From Burkholderiales bacterium (lineage in GTDB: Bacteria > Pseudomonadota > Gammaproteobacteria > Burkholderiales > Burkholderiaceae), in NCBI GenBank assembly GCA_947371645.1, contig CANBQJ010000183.1, positions 1 through 7,318 on the forward strand: a DNA stretch of 7,318 nt. The letters run 5' to 3'. Under the pieces are notes generated by a model. It saw only the letters and a list, made by a program, of their open reading frames with translations. It was not told the DNA's origin and did no database searches. Below, piece after piece: positions 1 through 5,592 of the stretch (positions within the stretch are counted from its first letter, which is position 1; each line of letters starts with the position of its first letter). The translations under genes were made by a program, and so were the position numbers.

Positions 1-133
1 CAGGGCTTGGAACATCGCCGTGCTGGTGTGATCGTCTCGCGTCAGATGAACCCGAAGTGCTGCTGACCTCGCCCACCTGAATCCCCTGGGTTCAGGAATG
101 CGGCAACCAGTTCGTGGCGGACACTTACAACAC
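1..133 (+). other. Window edge; probable 3' end of an unidentified plus-strand gene
   Basis: All three plus-strand frames entering from the left edge close quickly, at stop codons ending at 31, 66 and 80. The strong plus-strand terminator just downstream implies that a plus-strand transcription unit ends here. The fragments are 9 to 25 codons long and none is recognisable, so I cannot say which frame is coding or name the product. Confidence 0.35.
76..96 (+). other. Small inverted repeat
   Basis: CCTGAA (76-81) is the reverse complement of TTCAGG (91-96), with nine bases between them. It could form a short hairpin in the 3' untranslated region ahead of the main terminator. It has no T-tract and may be chance. 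Confidence 0.25.
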
Positions 134-172
134 AACGGCCAGACCCTTCGCAGGTGTCTGGCCGTTTTCTTT
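134..172 (+). terminator. Strong rho-independent terminator
   Basis: The 11-base arm AACGGCCAGAC (134-144) pairs perfectly with GTCTGGCCGTT (156-166). A further CCT/AGG pairing inside leaves a small TCGC loop and one bulged T. On the plus strand the stem runs into TTTTCTTT (165-172), a good U-tract, so it should end transcription of the gene entering from the left. On the minus strand the stem is followed only by a mixed GTGTTGT run, so it may also weakly terminate the GGDEF gene, which stops 22 bases beyond it. Confidence 0.9.
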
Positions 173-193
173 GGTGCCTCCGGTGCGTGCTGG

Positions 194-1186
194 TCAGTGC
201 GCCTGCGCGAACTGGATGCTGGCCAGCACGATGCGGTTGCCGCCCTTTTCGCGGGCCGAGGCCATGGCGCGGTCGGCACTGCGCATCAGGTCGTCGATGG
301 CGCCTGCGGTGTGCGGGAAGCTCGCCACACCCATGCAGACGGTGAACGGGATCTGCTGACCGTTGTACGGCACGATGTGCTGGGCACATTGGCGCCGCAG
401 CTGTTCCATGCGCGAATGCGCCGTGGCCAGGCCCACACCCGAGAGCAGCACCACGAAGCGGTCACCACCCAGGCGGCACGGGGAGTCCATGGCGCGGGTG
501 TTGGCGCGCAGCAGCCTGCCCAGGGCCTCGACCACGCGCTCGCCGCCTTCAGGGCCATGCTGACGCAGGATTTCTTCCAGGTTGTCGATGGCCACGGCCA
601 CCAGCGCGAATTCGCGTTGCTCGCGCGCAGACAAATCGGCCTCGCGGCGCAGCTGCTCGTCGAAGTGGGCACGGTGGTAGAGGCCGGAGACGCCATCGCG
701 CACCTGGTTGTCTTGCATGTCGCGGCGCAGGGCCTCGTTGGCCTTTTGCTGCTGCTCCAGCTGGGTCAGGGCGGATTGCAGTTGCGTGTCGCGCTTGCGC
801 TGCTCGGTGAGGTCTTGCCAGATCGACAGCAGGCGGCGCTCGCTGCCCTCGCCCACCACCTGGCGCCAGGTGACGAATTCATGGCGGGCGCCGCCCACCT
901 CGATCTTGTGCTCTGAACGCACCCCGAAGGCGCTGGCCTGCGCCTGCTGGTCTGCCGCGCGCCAGGCCAGCGCCAGATCGGTGTCGAACAGCTCGCTGTC
1001 TGCGGCGCCCACGACCGACTTGCCGCCCAGACCCAGCATCTGGCAGGCCAGGTCATTGGCCCGCTCGTAGCGCCCCGTTGCCAGCTCTTTCACCATCACG
1101 CCCAGGCCCAGCTGATCCAGGGCCGACATCATGGCCTCGCTCAGGTTGGGCACGAGGGGTGGCTTGAACTCTTCAAGATCCGGCAT
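194..1186 (-). CDS. PAS-GGDEF domain protein with degenerate active site (GGDRF) and intact I-site
   Basis: This is a cytoplasmic 330-residue protein with no membrane segment. A PAS sensor domain (about 17-128, closing with a DLTEQRK linker) is followed by a charged, probably coiled-coil linker (about 128-160) and a GGDEF domain (about 163-320). Canonical GGDEF domains condense two GTP into cyclic di-GMP. Here the signature at 240-244 reads GGDRF, so the fourth residue is Arg instead of Glu. The usual D-x-LTGL-NRR entry motif reads DGVSGLYHR. Of the usual D-x-D-x-F-K-x-x-N-D region, only the metal-binding Asp (D201 in AIDNLEE) survives, and the Lys, Asn and second Asp are replaced. By contrast the product-binding I-site RxxD (R231-A-M-D234) sits exactly five residues before the signature, as in PleD-type enzymes. 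I infer weak or no cyclase activity and a possible c-di-GMP receptor role. The ATG at 1186 lacks a strong Shine-Dalgarno; the next in-frame Met codons are 18 residues in. It diverges from the dehydrogenase gene. Confidence 0.93.
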   Translation of the reverse strand: MPDLEEFKPPLVPNLSEAMMSALDQLGLGVMVKELATGRYERANDLACQMLGLGGKSVVGAADSELFDTDLALAWRAADQQAQASAFGVRSEHKIEVGGARHEFVTWRQVVGEGSERRLLSIWQDLTEQRKRDTQLQSALTQLEQQQKANEALRRDMQDNQVRDGVSGLYHRAHFDEQLRREADLSAREQREFALVAVAIDNLEEILRQHGPEGGERVVEALGRLLRANTRAMDSPCRLGGDRFVVLLSGVGLATAHSRMEQLRRQCAQHIVPYNGQQIPFTVCMGVASFPHTAGAIDDLMRSADRAMASAREKGGNRIVLASIQFAQAH

Positions 1187-1387
1187 GGTGTGGTCATCAG
1201 CTAAAAATGTCGGCCGGCCAGGACCGCACGCCTGTCGCCACTTGGCAAAAAGGCTCCTGACGCATCTTCACCGAAAATAAAGCCGGGCGACCTCCTTCAA
1301 ACATGGGATGTGCGCCACCTTTATGCGACAGATTGACGCTCGGCCGTGGAAATCTGTTGCGGCCCCGCACGCAGACTGGAGTTGATG
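1187..1387. other. Divergent intergenic spacer
   Basis: This spacer separates the divergent GGDEF gene and dehydrogenase gene and should hold promoters for both. It has short AT-rich patches (around 1201-1208, 1246-1252 and 1273-1281) and an 8-base palindrome GGCCGGCC at 1212-1219. A TTGACG at 1333-1338 resembles a -35 box but has no matching -10 at usual spacing. I find no convincing promoter pair, riboswitch or small gene. Confidence 0.5.
1378..1381 (+). promoter_or_regulatory. Shine-Dalgarno that decides the dehydrogenase start
   Basis: GGAG lies six bases before the ATG at 1388 and only three before the ATG at 1385. This favours 1388 over both 1385 and the far upstream ATG at 1346. Confidence 0.6.
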
Positions 1388-2284
1388 ATGCAGATCAGTT
1401 TACTGGGGTGTGGCCTGATGGGCACACCCATGGCCCGCCGCCTGCTGGCGGCCGGTTTGGCCGTCACCGTGTGGAACCGCACACCCGCCAAAGCCCAGGC
1501 CCTGGCCGTCCACGGCGCCCAGGTGGCGGCCACCCCAGCCCAGGCGGTGCAGCAGGCCGACGTGGTGATCGCCATGCTGGAACACGGCGGCACCGTGGCC
1601 GAGGTGCTCTTTGGCTTGGGCGCGGACAGCGCGGCCCGGGGGCTGAAGTCGGGCGCGGTGGTGGTGGACATGAGCTCCATCCTGCCCGAGCAGGCCCAGG
1701 ACCATGCCCGCCAGCTGATGACCGTGGGTGTGCACCACGTGGACGCCCCGGTGTCTGGCGGCACGGTGGGTGCCGAAGCCGGCACCCTGGCCATCATGGC
1801 CGGCGGCGACGACGCGCAAGTGCATCGGGTGGCGCCCGTGCTGGCCCACCTGGGTCGCGTCGTGCATGTGGGGCCTGGCGGCAGCGGCCAGCTGGCCAAA
1901 CTGGCCAACCAGATGATCGTGGGCATCACCATCGGCGCGGTGGCCGAGGCCTTGCTGCTGGCCGAACGCGGCGGCGCCAACCCCGCCAAGGTGCGTGAAG
2001 CCCTGCGCGGTGGTTTTGCCGAAAGCCGGGTGCTGGAGGTGCACGGCCAGCGCATGGTCGATGGCGACTTCGCCAAGCGGGGCTCCCTGGCCATCCAGCT
2101 CAAGGACCTGCGCAACGCCCTGCACACGGCCCAGGGCCTGGGCCTGGACACCCCCATCACGCAACACCTGGGCGCGCTCTTTGCCCAGGCGGCGGCCGAT
2201 GGCCTGGGCGAGCTGGACCAGTCCGGCCTGTTCGTGGCCCTGCAGCGTCGCCCTGCCCTGGGCACGGACCAGGACTTGGCCTAA
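1388..2284 (+). CDS. NAD(P)-dependent beta-hydroxyacid dehydrogenase (3-hydroxyisobutyrate / tartronate semialdehyde reductase family)
   Basis: This 298-residue cytoplasmic oxidoreductase has the usual length for the family, which interconverts beta-hydroxyacids and their semialdehydes. The N-terminal Rossmann fold carries the dinucleotide motif GCGLMG (7-12). After the second strand the NRT (30-32) has no acidic residue, which suggests NADP(H) preference. The substrate-binding signature DAPVSGGTVG (119-128) is followed by EAGTLAIMAGG. The catalytic Lys is K171 in GQLAKLANQ, with N174 and Q175 at the usual substrate/cofactor positions. The helical C-terminal domain, with GGFAESRVLEVHG, IQLKDL and a GELDQSGL ending, most resembles tartronate semialdehyde reductases (GlxR/GarR type). 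The exact substrate cannot be settled, and no glyoxylate, glucarate or valine pathway genes are nearby. The start at 1388 rests on the GGAG spacing and on the family-typical MQISLLG beginning; starting at 1346 would add 14 unconserved residues. A degenerate tRNA begins 12 bases after the stop. Confidence 0.94.
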   Translation: MQISLLGCGLMGTPMARRLLAAGLAVTVWNRTPAKAQALAVHGAQVAATPAQAVQQADVVIAMLEHGGTVAEVLFGLGADSAARGLKSGAVVVDMSSILPEQAQDHARQLMTVGVHHVDAPVSGGTVGAEAGTLAIMAGGDDAQVHRVAPVLAHLGRVVHVGPGGSGQLAKLANQMIVGITIGAVAEALLLAERGGANPAKVREALRGGFAESRVLEVHGQRMVDGDFAKRGSLAIQLKDLRNALHTAQGLGLDTPITQHLGALFAQAAADGLGELDQSGLFVALQRRPALGTDQDLA

Positions 2285-2296
2285 CATCCGACTCAA

Positions 2297-2380
2297 GGGC
2301 CGATGGCACAGCTGCACAGCTGGGAAAGCGCCGCGTTCGCCATGCAGAGGTCGGGCGTTCGATCCACCTTCGGTCCACCA
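2297..2380 (+). pseudogene. Degenerate tRNA-Ala(CGC)-like gene
   Basis: The sequence folds into a near-complete cloverleaf. Acceptor arms GGGCCGA (2297-2303) and TCGGTCC (2370-2376) give seven pairs including G3:U70, the alanine identity element, followed by discriminator A and encoded CCA (2377-2380). The anticodon stem CCGCG/TGCAG (2331-2335, 2343-2347) encloses the loop TTCGCCA, giving anticodon CGC (2338-2340), which reads the Ala codon GCG. The variable loop is AGGTC (2348-2352). The T arm GGGCG-TTCGATC-CACCT (2353-2369) keeps the invariant TTC. Decay is visible: the D region is eight bases too long because GCACAGCT is tandemly duplicated, the D stem keeps only two pairs (A12.A23 and C13.A22 clash), and single C.A mismatches lie in the anticodon stem (C28.A42) and T stem (C52.A62). 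I therefore call it a pseudogene. A functional but divergent tRNA is less likely. It lies between the dehydrogenase and kinase genes on the same strand. Confidence 0.72.
2306..2321 (+). repeat. 8-base tandem duplication in the tRNA-like D arm
   Basis: GCACAGCT occurs twice in direct succession (2306-2313 and 2314-2321). Removing one copy restores exactly the canonical 16-base spacing of tRNA positions 10-25 and a normal-looking AGCTGGGA D loop. The duplication therefore probably arose within a formerly normal tRNA gene. Confidence 0.8.
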
Positions 2381-2443
2381 CCTGAGCGACCCCTGCCCTG
2401 GCGCCTGATCACGTGAACCTCACACCGCGAGCACCTGCTACCC

Positions 2444-4816
2444 ATGTTTCAACCTGAACCAGGTGAGCCGCTGGCGGGGCCCGCCCTGGGCACGGTTCAA
2501 GCGCAGCTTCAAGAGATCCAGCGCATCGCCCAGCTGGGCAGCTGGGAGATCGACTTCCGCACCGGGGAGCTGACCTGGTCGGCAGAGATGTTCCGCATCT
2601 ACGGCTTGCGCCCTCGGCAACCAGGCCCCGAGCCCAGCGAATGCCTGGCGACGGTGCACCCGGACGATGCCGAAGCCACCCAGCAGGCCTACGCGCACGC
2701 AGTGGCCCACGGCAGCGCACTGGACTTCACCCACCGCGTGACGGTGGCCGGCGACATCAAGCATGTGCGCGTGAGGGGTGAGGTGCAATGCGGCCCTGAG
2801 GGCAGCCCGGTGCGATCGGTCGGTACGGCACAGGACATCACGGGCATCGTCGCGCAAGCGCAGTCGCTGCAGGCCAGCCAGGCCCGCCTGCAAAGCATTT
2901 TCGAGGCGATGTCTGAAGGCATGGTGTTCCAGGGCGCAGACGGCGCCATCACCGAAGCCAACACGGCCGCCGAACAGATCCTGGGCTTGACGCGTGACGA
3001 GATCCTCGGCCGGACGTCCACCGACCCCCGCTGGCGAACGATCCGAGAAGACGGATCGCCCTTCGCCGGGGAAGATCACCCTTCGATGGTGGCCCTGCGC
3101 ACTGGCATGCCCCAGCGCAACCAGGTCATGGGCGTGCTGGACCCGCGCCGTGGCCTGCGCTGGCTGCGGGTCAACGCCAACCCCATGGTCAATGCAGGTG
3201 ACGCCGTTGCCCATGCCGTGGTGGCGACCTTCGAGGACATCACCGAGCGCAAGAACCTGGAGGCGCAACTGCTGGCGGCCGCCACAGACGCACAGGACCT
3301 GTACGACAACGCGCCCTGCGGCTACCACTCGCTCGACGCCGACGGCAAATTCGTCAAGGTCAACGCGACCGAATTGGCCTGGTTGGGCTGCACGCGGGAA
3401 GAGGTGATCGGCAAGAAGAGCCCCATCGATTTTTATTCGCCCGAGAGCCAGGCGCTGTTTCGCGAAAGCTACCCACGCTTCAAGCGGACGGGCCGTTCGG
3501 ATGGCCTTGAAATCGACCTGGTGCCTCGGCAAGGCCCCATGCGGCGTTGCCTGGTCAGTGCCACTGCTGTGCTTGGACCGGACGGCAGCTTCGTCAAGAG
3601 CCGATCGGTGATGTACGACATCTCCGAACTTCACCGTGCCCGTGAGCAACTTCGGGAGCTGACGCTCCAACAAGATGCGATGCTCAATGGCGACATGATC
3701 GGGATGGCGAGGTCACGCCATCACCGCATCGTTTGGGCCAACCGGGGCATGTCGCAGATGTTTGGCTACGAGCCCCACGAGTTCGCCGGCATGAACGCAC
3801 GCCTCCTGTATCGCAGTGACCAGGCCTTTGAAGCGGCCGCAGCTTTGATCAAGGATGCGAAGGATGGCCTGCTCACCCGCGTTCAGCTGGAGCTGGTCAG
3901 AAAAAACGGTGACCCCATCTGGGTGGACGTCAGCAGCGTCTTCGTGTCTGCACCACTGCACGAATCCTTCACGGCGATGGTCGACATCACCTCGCAGCGG
4001 CAGGCGCAGGCCCTGAAGCTCGAAGCGCTGCAACTGGAAGCCCAGAGCCAGCAGCGTCGGATCGAGCTTCAGGAGGAGCACAAGCGTCGCCTGCAAAGTG
4101 AGCGACATGCCCAGGACCTCAACAGGCTGCTGACCGAGCGCAGCGAGATGCTGAACGTTCTGGCCCACGAGGTGCGCCAGCCCTTGAACAACGCCTCAGC
4201 CGCCTTGCAAAGCGCCGCCTCCGTGCTGTCCGGCCTGGATGAAGGGGCCGCGTCGGCGCGCCTGGCGCGGGCTGAAGGCGTGATGGCGCAGGTCATGGGC
4301 AGCATCGACAACACCTTGGCCGTGGCCTCGCTGCTGGCCTTGCCTGGGCCTGTTCACAGAGAAGATGCCGACATCGACATGCTGCTGGCGCTGGTGATCG
4401 CAGAATTGCCCGACGAGCAGCGTGAGCGGGTGAAGGTGGCGCGCGCCACCGAAACGAGAACGGCCGCCATGGACATCAGCCTGATGCGCCTGGCCGTGCG
4501 CAACCTGTTGAACAACGCGCTCGTCCACAGCGCCCCGGGGACCCCGGTGACCATCCGCCTGAGTGACTCGGATGAGCCGCTGGCACTGGTCATCGAGGTG
4601 ATAGACCAGGGCAGCGGGATCCCCGATGAGCTGCTGCCACACCTGTTCGAACGCCGCCTCAGCGCCACGCCACTGCGCAAAGCACAAGGCCTGGGCCTGG
4701 GGCTGTACATCGTCAGGCGGGTGATGGCCCTGCACGGCGGCTCGGTGAGCCTGTGCCGCAACACCCCGCAAGGCGTCACGATGCGGCTGCTCGTCAACCA
4801 GGGCCTCAGCGACTGA
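2444..4816 (+). CDS. Soluble sensor histidine kinase with four PAS domains
   Basis: This 790-residue kinase has no signal peptide or membrane helix, so it should sense a cytoplasmic or diffusible cue. The domain order is: PAS1 (about 25-133, GSWEIDF start, AQDIT end); PAS2 (about 148-270, FEDITERK end); PAS3 (about 283-396, with DNAPCGYHSLD and YDIS end); PAS4 (about 410-518, MVDIT end). A Gln/Glu-rich coiled coil (about 519-568), a dimerisation/phosphoacceptor domain and an HATPase domain follow. The phosphoacceptor is H575 in HEVRQPLNN. ATP-binding boxes are the N-box NLLNNALVHS (687-696), G1 DQGSGIP (721-727), F-box HLFERR (733-738) and G2 GLGLGLYIV (749-757). All catalytic boxes look intact. 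There is no receiver domain, so it must pass phosphate to a separate regulator; the convergent OmpR-type regulator 10 bases away is the obvious candidate. The start at 2444 has no clear Shine-Dalgarno, but PAS1 begins about 22 residues in, which fits. No cofactor-binding residues could be assigned to any PAS domain with certainty. Confidence 0.95.
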   Translation: MFQPEPGEPLAGPALGTVQAQLQEIQRIAQLGSWEIDFRTGELTWSAEMFRIYGLRPRQPGPEPSECLATVHPDDAEATQQAYAHAVAHGSALDFTHRVTVAGDIKHVRVRGEVQCGPEGSPVRSVGTAQDITGIVAQAQSLQASQARLQSIFEAMSEGMVFQGADGAITEANTAAEQILGLTRDEILGRTSTDPRWRTIREDGSPFAGEDHPSMVALRTGMPQRNQVMGVLDPRRGLRWLRVNANPMVNAGDAVAHAVVATFEDITERKNLEAQLLAAATDAQDLYDNAPCGYHSLDADGKFVKVNATELAWLGCTREEVIGKKSPIDFYSPESQALFRESYPRFKRTGRSDGLEIDLVPRQGPMRRCLVSATAVLGPDGSFVKSRSVMYDISELHRAREQLRELTLQQDAMLNGDMIGMARSRHHRIVWANRGMSQMFGYEPHEFAGMNARLLYRSDQAFEAAAALIKDAKDGLLTRVQLELVRKNGDPIWVDVSSVFVSAPLHESFTAMVDITSQRQAQALKLEALQLEAQSQQRRIELQEEHKRRLQSERHAQDLNRLLTERSEMLNVLAHEVRQPLNNASAALQSAASVLSGLDEGAASARLARAEGVMAQVMGSIDNTLAVASLLALPGPVHREDADIDMLLALVIAELPDEQRERVKVARATETRTAAMDISLMRLAVRNLLNNALVHSAPGTPVTIRLSDSDEPLALVIEVIDQGSGIPDELLPHLFERRLSATPLRKAQGLGLGLYIVRRVMALHGGSVSLCRNTPQGVTMRLLVNQGLSD

Positions 4817-4841
4817 ACCCGGCGTGTCAAACCGCCTTCAG
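4813..4841. terminator. Possible hairpin at the convergent stop codons
   Basis: CTGAA (4813-4817) pairs with TTCAG (4837-4841), and GGCG (4821-4824) with CGCC (4833-4836). This makes a nine-pair stem with a three-base bulge and an eight-base loop that spans both stop codons. There is no T-tract on either strand, so it is at best a weak bidirectional terminator; no better one exists between the two genes. Confidence 0.3.
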
Positions 4842-5513
4842 GGGCGCCCGGAACACATAGCCCACGCGGGACTTGGACTGCAAGGGCACCACCACGGGCG
4901 TGGCCCGCTCGATGCGGCGCCGCAAGCGATAGATGACCGCGTTGAGGCTGCCTTCGGCCGGACAGTCGGGGGATTGCCCCAGTGCGGCGTGCAGGGCCTC
5001 TCGGGTCACCGCCTCGCCATTGGCGTCCAGCAGGCTTTGCATGACGGAGAAGTCCACGTCATTGAGTTCGATCCGGGCACCATCGGGGGCGATCAGTTGC
5101 CGTGCCTGGCGGTCGAGGCGCCAGGGTGCTTGGGCGGCGCTGACGGAGGCCATGCGGCGACGCACGCCTTGAATGGCCACGGCCACCTGCTCAAACCGCA
5201 CGGGTTTGGCCAGGTACATGTCGGCGCCACTGGTGATGGCGTTCTCGAAGGCGTCCGGGGCCAGCCGACCCGACACCACCAGCACGCCCGCATCGGTGCG
5301 GCGGCGCAGCAGCTTGATGAGGTCAATGCCATCGACACCAGGCAACATCAGGTCCACCACGTAGAAATCGAAGCCGTATGCGGCGTCGTTCACCAGGAGG
5401 TCGTTGCTGTCGCCAAACACATCCACCTGGATGCCCCGACCCACCAAGTCCTTGGCCAGGTACTCGGTGTATTCACTGTCGTCATCGATCAATGCGAGGG
5501 TCTTGGGGAGCAT
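4827..5513 (-). CDS. OmpR-family response regulator (receiver plus winged-helix DNA-binding domain)
   Basis: Starting at the ATG at 5513, the protein has 228 residues, the normal OmpR/PhoB length. The receiver domain (1-118) has the complete phosphorylation site: acidic pocket D11/D12, phosphoacceptor D54 in VVDLMLPG, switch S81, Y100 and K103 in YLAKP. The C-terminal winged helix (about 130-224) shows a SLNAVIYRLRRRIE recognition-helix region and the RVGYVF wing hairpin. It should bind DNA and control transcription when phosphorylated; the adjacent convergent histidine kinase is a likely phosphodonor. An in-frame ATG at 5597 would give 256 residues and overlap the chemoreceptor stop by eight bases. 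I prefer 5513 because the receiver fold normally starts within a few residues of Met and because the extra 28 codons have clearly poorer third-position G/C bias. Neither start has a strong Shine-Dalgarno. It lies 76 bases downstream of the chemoreceptor gene on the same strand and is probably co-transcribed with it. Confidence 0.93.
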   Translation of the reverse strand: MLPKTLALIDDDSEYTEYLAKDLVGRGIQVDVFGDSNDLLVNDAAYGFDFYVVDLMLPGVDGIDLIKLLRRRTDAGVLVVSGRLAPDAFENAITSGADMYLAKPVRFEQVAVAIQGVRRRMASVSAAQAPWRLDRQARQLIAPDGARIELNDVDFSVMQSLLDANGEAVTREALHAALGQSPDCPAEGSLNAVIYRLRRRIERATPVVVPLQSKSRVGYVFRAPLKAV

Positions 5514-5569
5514 GTGGGTGCGAAGCAATCGGCTTGCGATCAACTGTAATCCAGCTTTCAACGCCGTGT

Positions 5570-5592
5570 TGATGGCATGCGGCACGCCATCA
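5570..5592 (-). promoter_or_regulatory. Stem-loop in the chemoreceptor-regulator junction
   Basis: Read on the minus strand, TGATGGCGTG-CCG-CATGCCATCA forms a ten-pair stem (one G.U) with a three-base loop. The chemoreceptor TGA stop forms its first three bases. There is no U-tract after it, so it is not a standard terminator. It could influence read-through, mRNA processing or stability between the two genes, or be incidental. Confidence 0.4.

Noticed and set aside
98..916. Long plus-strand open frame (272 codons) opposite the GGDEF gene
   Set aside because: It is His/Gln/Ala/Leu-rich without recognisable domains and lies wholly antisense to a gene with clear PAS and GGDEF motifs. It is a typical shadow of high-GC coding DNA.
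1346..1387. Upstream ATG start for the dehydrogenase
   Set aside because: It would add MEICCGPARRLELM, which is not part of the fold. The GGAG spaced six bases from the ATG at 1388 and the family-typical N-terminus favour 1388.
2304..2315. Sigma-54-like TGGCAC...GC promoter ahead of the kinase
   Set aside because: The GG and GC elements are 9 bases apart rather than 12, and the bases are explained as part of the tRNA-like D region.
1321..2317. Long open frames on the minus strand and in another plus frame across the dehydrogenase
   Set aside because: They have low-complexity composition (Arg/Pro/Ala or His/Gln rich) and overlap a gene with intact GxGxxG, DAPVSGG and catalytic Lys motifs.
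2438..3673. 411-codon minus-strand open frame antisense to the kinase PAS region
   Set aside because: It has no domain signature and an antisense-shadow composition, while the plus strand encodes four well-formed PAS domains.
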